This document shows, piece by piece, positions 1 to 5,623 of a stretch of DNA of 7,379 bases. Source of the stretch: Saprospiraceae bacterium (GTDB lineage Bacteria > Bacteroidota > Bacteroidia > Chitinophagales > Saprospiraceae); contig JALZVB010000253.1 of the NCBI GenBank assembly GCA_023300835.1, positions 1 to 7,379 on the forward strand, read 5' to 3'. The position numbers were made by a program, and so were the translations under genes. Position 1 is the first letter of the stretch, and each line of letters starts with the position of its first letter. The notes beneath the pieces are model-generated. The model made no database searches and had not been told where the DNA came from. It saw only the letters and a program-made list of their open reading frames with translations.

Positions 1-100
1 TCAAGCATAGCAAAGACAAGTTCTCTAGATTTAGCGTCTATTTTAATAAACAACAATAAATATAATCGGAGTAATTGTTACTATAGCTAGTCTTAAAAGC
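1..100. other. Left-edge spacer downstream of ffh, no assignable gene
   Basis: This stretch lies beyond the ffh stop codon. Short open stretches cross the left edge in more than one frame: one on the plus strand ends at a TAA at 57-59, another on the plus strand ends at a TAG at 88-90, and one on the minus strand runs from a stop near 80 out of the window. None is long enough to recognise, so the end of a convergent gene or the start of another minus-strand gene are both possible. A small AT-rich inverted repeat (AGTAA TTG TTACT, 70-82) sits 19 bases after the ffh stop; with a 5-bp stem and no clear U-tract it is a weak terminator candidate at best. Confidence 0.3.
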
Positions 101-1456
101 TTATTTTTTCATACCGGGAAAGCCTCCCATGCCGCCGCCCATTCCATTCATAAGTTGGCCCATGCCTTTACCATTTGACATTTGGTGCATCATTTTACGC
201 ATCTGATCAAACTGTTTTATGAATTTATTAATCTCACTCAATTCTTGACCACAACCCCGAGCAATTCTTTTCTTTCTACTCATGTTTAACAACTCCGGAT
301 GAGATCTTTCTTTCTCAGTCATAGACAAGATTATAGATTCTACTTTAGAGAATGCATTATCATCTATATCTAGATCTTTGAGTTTATTCATACCCGGTAT
401 CATACCTAGAAGAGATTTAATATCTCCCATTTTTCTAATCTGATTAAGCTGACCTAAAAAGTCATTAAAATCAAACTTATTTTTCTTTATCTTTTTCTCG
501 AGTCTTTTTGCCTCCTTTTCATCAAATTGTTCCTGAGCCTTCTCTACAAATGATACAATATCACCCATACCAAGAATCCGCTGTGCCATTCTTTCTGGAT
601 GAAATACATCCAAGGCATCCATTTTTTCTCCTGTACTGGCAAATTTAATAGGCTTTCCTACAGTATACTTTACTGTTAATGCTGCTCCACCACGGGTATC
701 ACCATCAAGCTTAGTCAACACTACCCCATCAAAATCAATTGTATCATTGAAGGCTTTAGCTGTATTGACAGCATCTTGACCTGTCATGGAATCTACTACA
801 AACAACGTCTCAGTTGGCGTTACGGCTTCTTTGATATTAGATATCTCGACCATCATCTTTTCATCTACAGAAAGACGTCCTGCTGTATCAACAATAAGAA
901 CTGAATAGTTATTCTTAACAGCATGGACTAACGCATTACTAGCTAGATCAACTGGATTCTTATTTTCTGTGTCCTTATATATATCAACACCTACTTGTTC
1001 AGCTATGACTGATAACTGATCTATTGCTGCAGGTCTATACACGTCACATGCTGCAACGAGTACTTTATGATTTTTCTTCTCTTTAAGGTATTTAGCGAGT
1101 TTTCCTGTAAATGTAGTTTTACCAGATCCTTGGAGTCCGGCTATTAACACAACACCTGGCTTACCTTTGACATTTATACCTACAGACTGGCCTCCCATTA
1201 ACTTGACCATTTCTTCCATGACGATTTTCACCATCATGTCTCCAGGTTTTACAGCTTTGAGAACATTCCTAGAACCTAAGGCCTTGTCTTTGACTTTATC
1301 CGTAAATTCCTTAGCGATCTTATAGTTTACGTCTGCTTCTACCAGTGCTCGTCGTATTTCCTTTATAGACTGCGCAATGTTAATCTCAGTCAATTTACCA
1401 TCTCCTGATAGATTCTTAAAGGCGGAATCTAGTCTATCACTTAAGTTTTCGAACAT
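101..1456 (-). CDS. ffh: Signal recognition particle protein Ffh (SRP54 GTPase)
   Basis: Ffh binds 4.5S SRP RNA and the signal sequences of nascent membrane and secreted proteins. With its receptor FtsY it delivers ribosomes to the SecYEG translocon at the inner membrane. The 451-residue product has the full family architecture: an N-terminal helical N domain (about 1-85), a GTPase G domain (about 100-295) with the P-loop GLQGSGKTT at 107-115, DVYRPAA at 138-144, DTAGR at 190-194 and TKLDGD at 248-253, then a methionine-rich M domain (about 325-451) with the RNA-binding SRKKRIARGCG at 393-403. The tail is rich in Met and Gly, as is usual. Length agrees with typical Ffh (about 450). The reading frame is open for another 36 codons upstream, but the start at 1456 gives the canonical MFENLSDRL opening and lies about 22 bases downstream of a -7-like box, so the longer form is rejected. 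The gene stands alone on the minus strand, divergent from the CHAP-rlmH-rhomboid cluster. Confidence 0.97.
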   Translation of the reverse strand: MFENLSDRLDSAFKNLSGDGKLTEINIAQSIKEIRRALVEADVNYKIAKEFTDKVKDKALGSRNVLKAVKPGDMMVKIVMEEMVKLMGGQSVGINVKGKPGVVLIAGLQGSGKTTFTGKLAKYLKEKKNHKVLVAACDVYRPAAIDQLSVIAEQVGVDIYKDTENKNPVDLASNALVHAVKNNYSVLIVDTAGRLSVDEKMMVEISNIKEAVTPTETLFVVDSMTGQDAVNTAKAFNDTIDFDGVVLTKLDGDTRGGAALTVKYTVGKPIKFASTGEKMDALDVFHPERMAQRILGMGDIVSFVEKAQEQFDEKEAKRLEKKIKKNKFDFNDFLGQLNQIRKMGDIKSLLGMIPGMNKLKDLDIDDNAFSKVESIILSMTEKERSHPELLNMSRKKRIARGCGQELSEINKFIKQFDQMRKMMHQMSNGKGMGQLMNGMGGGMGGFPGMKK

Positions 1457-1477
1457 AATTTTATCTATTAGAAGCCA

Positions 1478-1485
1478 CAAAGATA
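1478..1485 (-). promoter_or_regulatory. Probable ffh promoter, Bacteroidota -7 box
   Basis: Read on the minus strand this is TATCTTTG, a full match to the Bacteroidota -7 consensus TAnnTTTG. It lies about 21 bases before the ffh ATG at 1456, giving a short leader of roughly 15-18 bases. No perfect TTG -33 element is found about 20 bases further upstream; the nearest is TTA (1507-1505 on the minus strand). The box lies inside the upstream extension of the ffh reading frame, which supports the shorter start. The identical octamer precedes lpd. Confidence 0.5.
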
Positions 1486-1683
1486 TAATTATAGCTTCTC
1501 TTATTAATGGTTTATAGTAAATAAACTTTAAGGTGTCGGATAAGATTTTAAAACTAAATTGCAATAGTAATAGGAAATGCTAGGATTTCAATAGTTAATT
1601 CGATGAGAGTGAAGCAAACCTTCATTACCAATAGTTTTGAGCTTATTCAACTTTTAAAAGAGAAATGTAATTAAATATATACG

Positions 1684-1691
1684 TATTTTTG
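1684..1691 (+). promoter_or_regulatory. Possible -7 box for the CHAP-rlmH-rhomboid operon
   Basis: TATTTTTG matches the TAnnTTTG consensus but ends only four bases before the ATG at 1696, so transcription from it would give a leaderless or near-leaderless mRNA. There is no TTG at the expected -33 distance. In DNA this rich in A and T, a chance match within the spacer is quite possible, so this is a weak call. Confidence 0.25.
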
Positions 1692-1695
1692 AGAT

Positions 1696-2283
1696 ATGAT
1701 TAAATGGATTCTATTAGTTGTGCTATTTACAACTCATAAGACTGTGCCCTCTGATGGTGGCACTCATTTCCTTTCGATATTAGACAATTACGAACCAGGT
1801 ATTGGATCTGTCATTGATTCTTATAATGGCGTAAATGTTTATTATAATGGAGAAGATGCCAATGTTTTTGGTAGGAGCATGACAGGTGACAACTATAACC
1901 TAGGTCTAAAATATCAATGTGTAGAGTTTGTTAAGCGGTTTTATTACATTCATTACAATCACAAAATGCCTTATTCTTACGGGCATGCAACGGATCTCTT
2001 TAATGATGATTTGCCAGATAGAAAGTTGAACAAAAAGAGAGGGCTTTATCAATTTAAAAACGGATCGGAGTACCGCCCCCTTCCTGGGGACATACTGATC
2101 TTTAGAGGTAATTATAAAAACCCTTATGGTCATGCAGCTATAGTAACATTATCCAAAGACAGGAAACTTGAATTCATACAACAGAATGTAGGCATGTCAA
2201 GCAGAGAAATCCTTAATGTTGAGGAGATCGACAATAGATTCTTCATAGTTGATCCAGATATTAAGGGATGGATGAGAAAGTGA
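1696..2283 (+). CDS. CHAP-domain amidase, glutathionylspermidine-amidase-like, exported
   Basis: CHAP domains are papain-like cysteine hydrolases that cut amide bonds, usually in peptidoglycan peptides; a subgroup hydrolyses glutathionylspermidine. The 195-residue product has a short hydrophobic N-terminus (residues 2-13, WILLVVLFTT core) that looks like a signal peptide or membrane anchor, with no lipobox Cys. The CHAP core spans about 45-190: the catalytic Cys75 lies in YQCVEFVKRF, His146 in YGHAAIV, and PLPGDILIF at 128-136 is the typical strand before it. The layout (QCVEF, a GS.YRPLPGD segment, GHAAIV, then QQNV) resembles the amidase domain of E. coli glutathionylspermidine synthetase/amidase rather than lysostaphin-type cell-wall enzymes. 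At the position where I expect that enzyme's catalytic Glu, 16 residues after the His, there is Gln162. No partner synthetase domain is present. It is the first gene of a cluster with rlmH, 21 bases downstream. The substrate is unknown: export favours peptidoglycan, while the similarity favours a glutathionylspermidine-like amide. Confidence 0.8.
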   Translation: MIKWILLVVLFTTHKTVPSDGGTHFLSILDNYEPGIGSVIDSYNGVNVYYNGEDANVFGRSMTGDNYNLGLKYQCVEFVKRFYYIHYNHKMPYSYGHATDLFNDDLPDRKLNKKRGLYQFKNGSEYRPLPGDILIFRGNYKNPYGHAAIVTLSKDRKLEFIQQNVGMSSREILNVEEIDNRFFIVDPDIKGWMRK

Positions 2284-2304
2284 TACTAACCCCTAAAAAA
2301 GTAA

Positions 2305-2775
2305 ATGCAACTTAACATATATTATATAGGCCGAAAGAACAAGAATTTTTTTGAAGAACCGGAGGCATTGTATGTAAAACGTATCTCGCATTATACTAAG
2401 GTCAAATGTATAGCGATCAACCCTTCCAAAATACCGGCATCATTATCAAAGTCAGAAGTTCAAAAACTGGAAGAGAAATTGATGATGTCAAAACTGGAGC
2501 CTAATTCAGAAATAATTTTATTAGATGAGGGTGGAAAAATATATGACTCCAAATCCTTTTCAGTGTTCATAGAACAGAAAATGAATTCTGGAAAAAAGCA
2601 TGTTAGTTTTTTGTTTGGTGGTGCTTATGGCTTTTCATATGATATGAAAAAAAAATACTCCACTATATCTTTATCAAAGTTAACGATGCCTCATCATCTA
2701 GCTAGATTAGTGTTTGTTGAACAGCTGTATAGAGCTTACTCTATTCTTAATAATGAACCTTACCACAATACTTAA
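2305..2775 (+). CDS. rlmH: 23S rRNA (pseudouridine1915-N3)-methyltransferase RlmH
   Basis: RlmH is a SPOUT-family (trefoil-knot) methyltransferase that uses S-adenosylmethionine to methylate N3 of pseudouridine 1915 in helix 69 of 23S rRNA, at the subunit interface of assembled 70S ribosomes. The 156-residue product matches the family length and its conserved blocks: LDEGG at 73-77, FGGAYG at 104-109, SLSKLTMPHHLAR at 122-134, EQLYRAY at 139-145, and the C-terminal PYH at 152-154, which is characteristic of the family active site. The start is the only plausible ATG, 21 bases after the CHAP gene stop. The gene is followed after two bases by the rhomboid gene, so the two are almost certainly co-transcribed and probably translationally coupled. 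No Shine-Dalgarno sequence is present; the upstream bases are A-rich (CTAAAAAAGTAA). Confidence 0.96.
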   Translation: MQLNIYYIGRKNKNFFEEPEALYVKRISHYTKVKCIAINPSKIPASLSKSEVQKLEEKLMMSKLEPNSEIILLDEGGKIYDSKSFSVFIEQKMNSGKKHVSFLFGGAYGFSYDMKKKYSTISLSKLTMPHHLARLVFVEQLYRAYSILNNEPYHNT

Positions 2776-2777
2776 AT

Positions 2778-3407
2778 ATGTCAATCACAATAGCCTTACT
2801 TATACTTACTGGCCTTGTCTCTTATCAAGCATTCAACAATAGAGCTATGCTTGATGCGCTAAAGCATCATCCCGTTTCTGAACATAGAAACAAAGAATAT
2901 TATAGATTACTCAGTTCAGGATTTGTCCATGGAGATATGCAACACTTACTTATAAATGCGTTTGTGTTGTACATGTTTGGTTCTCAAATAGAAACTGTAT
3001 TCACATATCATTTTGGTGCAGGCTTAGGGCTTGTTCTATTTACACTTATGTATTTGACAGCCATTGTCGCTGGTGATTTACCTTCTCATTTCAAACATAA
3101 AAATAATCCTTCTTATTCTGCTGTAGGCGCATCAGGAGCGACATCAGCTATTGTGCTTGTTTATTGCTTAATTACGCCATGGAGTTGGTTTATATATCCA
3201 CCTGTTCCTGCGATTGTATTTGCAATAGGATATTTGTTTTATTCCTCTTGGGCAGATAAAAGCAACAGAGCAGATGGTATTGGTCACAGTGCCCATTTAT
3301 ATGGCGGTATATGGGGAGTGATATTTTACTTTGTTAGTTACCCAAATGGTATTTCTTACTTTATAGCAAAATTAATGGAGGGGCCTGAGCCACCTCCATT
3401 CTTTTAA
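2778..3407 (+). CDS. Rhomboid family intramembrane serine protease
   Basis: Rhomboids cleave transmembrane substrates inside the lipid bilayer. This 209-residue protein has about six hydrophobic segments (near 2-18, 54-71, 80-98, 115-133, 139-156 and 171-188) and the complete signature: HGDMQHLLIN at 51-60 (the HxxxxHxxxN of the second helix, H51, H56 and N60), the nucleophile Ser119 in GASGA at 117-121, and the base His173 in SAHLYGG at 171-177. The Ser/His dyad is therefore intact, and the enzyme should be active. The start is two bases after the rlmH stop, which implies co-transcription. The C-terminal codons (MEGPEPPPFF) form the hairpin of the operon's terminator. There is no extra cytosolic or extracellular domain. 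The substrate cannot be inferred from the sequence. Confidence 0.93.
   Translation: MSITIALLILTGLVSYQAFNNRAMLDALKHHPVSEHRNKEYYRLLSSGFVHGDMQHLLINAFVLYMFGSQIETVFTYHFGAGLGLVLFTLMYLTAIVAGDLPSHFKHKNNPSYSAVGASGATSAIVLVYCLITPWSWFIYPPVPAIVFAIGYLFYSSWADKSNRADGIGHSAHLYGGIWGVIFYFVSYPNGISYFIAKLMEGPEPPPFF
3374..3405 (+). terminator. Rho-independent terminator overlapping the rhomboid 3' end, probably bidirectional
   Basis: AATGGAGG (3374-3381) is the perfect reverse complement of CCTCCATT (3393-3400), and inside it GGC (3382-3384) pairs with GCC (3389-3391) around a CTGA loop, leaving one bulged A at 3392. This makes an 11-bp GC-rich stem followed on the plus strand by CTTTT. Read on the minus strand the same stem lies about 22 bases past the P5C dehydrogenase stop and is followed by AATTTTG, so it can serve both convergent transcripts. 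The U-tracts are short. The plus-strand stem lies entirely inside the last codons of the rhomboid gene. Confidence 0.8.
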
Positions 3408-3421
3408 ATCATTTCGCTTTT

Positions 3422-5053
3422 CTATGATTGAGCTAGAAAAGGATATCTGTAATCCTTAGGTGGGTTGAATGTTTCTTTGATCGTTCTAGGAGAAACCCAT
3501 CTATATAAGTTGAGTACTGAACCTGCTTTATCATTGGTTCCTGATCCTCTTCCTCCACCAAATGGTTGTTGTCCTACAACAGCCCCACTTGGTTTGTCAT
3601 TAATATAAAAGTTGCCTGCAGCATTTTTAAGTGCTTCTGTCGCTTCTTGTATAACATATCTGTCTTGCGAAAATATTGATCCTGTAAGTGAATATGGTGT
3701 ACTAGAATCTATTATAGGTAAGAGGTCATTGAAGTCTTCATCTGGATATACATAAATAGAAAGTACAGGGCCAAATATTTCCTCGCACATCGTTTTGTAT
3801 AGTGGACTATCAGCAAGTATTACGGTAGGTTCTACAAAGTATCCTTTTGTTTTACTGCATTTCCCACCAATGATGATCTTAGCTTCTTTAGATTTTTTTA
3901 CATCGTCGATATAACTTTTTATTCGGTCAAATGCTTTTTCATCTATTACTGCATTTATAAAATTCTTAAAGTCTTCTGTAGGTCCCATCTTCATAGACTT
4001 GATATCAGCAGTTAGGCCTTTTTTAACTTTAGCCCACATTGATTTAGGGATATATGCTCTTGATGCAGCTGAGCATTTCTGACCTTGATACTCAAATGCA
4101 CCTCTTGACAATGCTGTAATAACTGCATCAACGTCAGAAGAAGGATGCGCTAAGACAAAATCCTTTCCTCCTGTCTCCCCTACTATTCTAGGATAAGATT
4201 TATATGTTCCAATATTCTCACCTATCGTTTTCCATAAGTGTTCAAATACTGCTGAAGACCCCGTAAAGTGTAATCCTGCAAAATCAGGATGTGTGAAAAC
4301 AACTTCACCAGATTTAGGTCCATCAACAAATAGTAAATTTATAACACCATCTGGTAATCCCGCTTCTCTGAATATATCCATAACAACATGCGCAGAATAT
4401 GCTTGAGAATCTGCACATTTCCATACAACGGTATTCCCCATCAAGGCCGGAGCCATAGGTAAGTTCCCTGCAATTGCCGTGAAGTTAAATGGCGTAATCG
4501 CAAATACAAAACCATCTAAAGCTCTGTACTCTAGTCTATTCCATACACCAGGACTACTCTCTGGTTGTTGAGCATAGATTTCAGTCATAAACTTAACGTT
4601 GAATCTAAGAAAATCTATAAGTTCACATACCGCATCTATCTCAGCTTGCCATGCATTTTTTGATTGGCATAACATAGTTGCAGCACTTATTCTTGCTCTG
4701 TATGGCCCTGCAATAAGATCAGCAGCTTTTAAGAATATCGCCGCTCTTTCTTGCCATGGTAATGCTTCCCATTTTGGCTTAGCTTCTAGTGCAGCATTTA
4801 TAGCTTGCTTGACATGTGCCTTAGTTCCATTATTAAATGTTCCCAACACATGCTTCTTATCATGAGGCGGAGACATCTTAGTTTTACTTTTTGTAAAAAC
4901 TTCTTTACCTCCAATAATCATGGGAATATCCATCTTAGTGGCTCTCATTTTCTTGAGTGCTTGTTTAAGATTTTTCTTCTCAGGACTACCTGGCGCATAA
5001 GTAAGACAAGTCTCGTTTACGGGAATAGGTACATTAAAAATTGCGTTAGACAT
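3422..5053 (-). CDS. pruA: L-glutamate gamma-semialdehyde (1-pyrroline-5-carboxylate) dehydrogenase
   Basis: This enzyme oxidises glutamate gamma-semialdehyde, the open form of 1-pyrroline-5-carboxylate, to glutamate with NAD+, the second step of proline breakdown. The 543-residue product is a stand-alone aldehyde dehydrogenase of the length usual for the Bacteroidota and eukaryotic P5CDH type, not the long bifunctional PutA. Visible active-site features are Asn190 in TPFNFTA, Glu293 in GETGGKDF, the nucleophile Cys327 in GQKCSAASR, EEIFGPV at 424-430 and PFGGGRGSGTNDKAG at 497-511. The frame is open 20 codons further upstream, but that would overlap coaD; the ATG at 5053 gives the expected MSNAIFNVP opening and lies one base after the coaD stop, so the two genes are co-transcribed and probably coupled. 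No proline dehydrogenase gene is visible in the window. The gene converges on the rhomboid gene with 14 bases between stops. Confidence 0.94.
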   Translation of the reverse strand: MSNAIFNVPIPVNETCLTYAPGSPEKKNLKQALKKMRATKMDIPMIIGGKEVFTKSKTKMSPPHDKKHVLGTFNNGTKAHVKQAINAALEAKPKWEALPWQERAAIFLKAADLIAGPYRARISAATMLCQSKNAWQAEIDAVCELIDFLRFNVKFMTEIYAQQPESSPGVWNRLEYRALDGFVFAITPFNFTAIAGNLPMAPALMGNTVVWKCADSQAYSAHVVMDIFREAGLPDGVINLLFVDGPKSGEVVFTHPDFAGLHFTGSSAVFEHLWKTIGENIGTYKSYPRIVGETGGKDFVLAHPSSDVDAVITALSRGAFEYQGQKCSAASRAYIPKSMWAKVKKGLTADIKSMKMGPTEDFKNFINAVIDEKAFDRIKSYIDDVKKSKEAKIIIGGKCSKTKGYFVEPTVILADSPLYKTMCEEIFGPVLSIYVYPDEDFNDLLPIIDSSTPYSLTGSIFSQDRYVIQEATEALKNAAGNFYINDKPSGAVVGQQPFGGGRGSGTNDKAGSVLNLYRWVSPRTIKETFNPPKDYRYPFLAQS

Positions 5054-5054
5054 A

Positions 5055-5537
5055 TTAGTTTTTATAGTAATGTGATTTAAGGTCTTTATATACTTCCGTA
5101 GGTACAAATGCACTTACGTCACCTTCTCCTTTTATTATTTCTCTGACAATCGTACTGCTTATATGCCCCATGCCTGGCTCTGCGATAAAAAAAACAGTTT
5201 CGAGTCCGTCACCGATTATGTTATTCAATTGAGATATCGTTTTCTCATAGTCAAAATCGGATGCGTTACGTAATCCTCTCACAAGAAACTTTGCATCTAG
5301 TTCTTTTGCATGATTGACGGTAAGGCCTTCGTAATGTGTAACTGTTACATTATCAAATGACTCACAAATGGTATTTAGCCATTGTTTTCTCTTTTCAAGC
5401 GGGAACAGATACTTTTTCTGATTGTTCAAACCAATAGAAATGTACAGTTTGTCGAACAAAACCGCTGAACGTTTGATAAGGTCAACATGACCAATTGTGA
5501 TGGGATCAAAAGAACCTGGGAAAATTGCAATCTTCAT
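5055..5537 (-). CDS. coaD: Phosphopantetheine adenylyltransferase
   Basis: CoaD transfers AMP from ATP to 4'-phosphopantetheine, giving dephospho-CoA, the penultimate step of coenzyme A synthesis in the cytoplasm. The 160-residue product matches the family length (about 160) and is a nucleotidyltransferase of the HIGH superfamily: GSFDP at 8-12, TIGH at 14-17, the ligand-binding RGLRN at 87-91 followed by DFDYE, and the nucleotide-binding ISSTIVRE at 126-133. The start gives the canonical MKIAIFPGSFDP. It is the first gene of a two-gene unit with pruA, one base apart, and is divergent from the WG-repeat gene. I see no clear -7 box upstream on the minus strand. Confidence 0.97.
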   Translation of the reverse strand: MKIAIFPGSFDPITIGHVDLIKRSAVLFDKLYISIGLNNQKKYLFPLEKRKQWLNTICESFDNVTVTHYEGLTVNHAKELDAKFLVRGLRNASDFDYEKTISQLNNIIGDGLETVFFIAEPGMGHISSTIVREIIKGEGDVSAFVPTEVYKDLKSHYYKN

Positions 5538-5623
5538 TTAACTGAAAATATTTATAGTTTTATAAGCACTAACGTCCGTCAGTAAAGTATAAATATAGTT
5601 GAATGTTAATATATGCCCATCAT
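5538..5623. other. Divergent spacer between coaD and the WG-repeat gene
   Basis: This 86-base AT-rich spacer must hold promoters for both directions. The best plus-strand candidates are one-mismatch versions of the Bacteroidota -7 box (TAGTTTTA at 5555-5562 and TATAGTTG at 5594-5601), neither with a TTG at the right distance. It also contains a short imperfect palindrome at 5568-5583, listed separately. Confidence 0.35.
5568..5583. repeat. Imperfect palindrome in the coaD / WG-gene divergent spacer
   Basis: ACTAACG (5568-5574) and CGTCAGT (5577-5583) are inverted with six of seven positions pairing and two bases between them. It is the only GC-containing island in an otherwise AT-rich divergent promoter region, so it could be an operator for a dimeric regulator. 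The size is small enough for coincidence. Confidence 0.3.

Larger units (their letters stand above)
1457..1695. other. Divergent intergenic region between ffh and the CHAP operon
   Basis: This AT-rich spacer of 239 bases must carry promoters for both flanking units. It contains the ffh -7 box on the minus strand near its left end and a TAnnTTTG match on the plus strand near its right end. The heptamer CAATAGT occurs three times on the plus strand (1562-1568, 1589-1595, 1629-1635). I see no tRNA, no riboswitch-like fold and no convincing small ORF. Confidence 0.5.

Noticed and set aside
1..59. C-terminal end of a plus-strand gene stopping at 57-59, or a minus-strand gene start
   Set aside because: Fewer than 20 codons are visible, several frames are equally open, and no family is recognisable.
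248..262. Cys402 in the Ffh RNA-binding motif (RGCG instead of the frequent RGSG)
   Set aside because: Cys at this place also occurs in E. coli-type Ffh as I recall it, so it is normal family variation.
1457..1564. Upstream 36-codon extension of the ffh frame
   Set aside because: The extension is hydrophobic and unlike any Ffh N-terminus, it covers the probable ffh promoter box, and the start at 1456 gives the canonical opening.
4599..5080. Plus-strand open frames of 88 and 91 codons opposite pruA and coaD
   Set aside because: They lie antisense to two well-supported genes, resemble no family, and are shadows of the minus-strand coding sequence.
5054..5113. Upstream 20-codon extension of the pruA frame
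   Set aside because: It overlaps the coaD C-terminus in another frame, whereas the ATG at 5053 lies one base after the coaD stop and gives the expected protein start.
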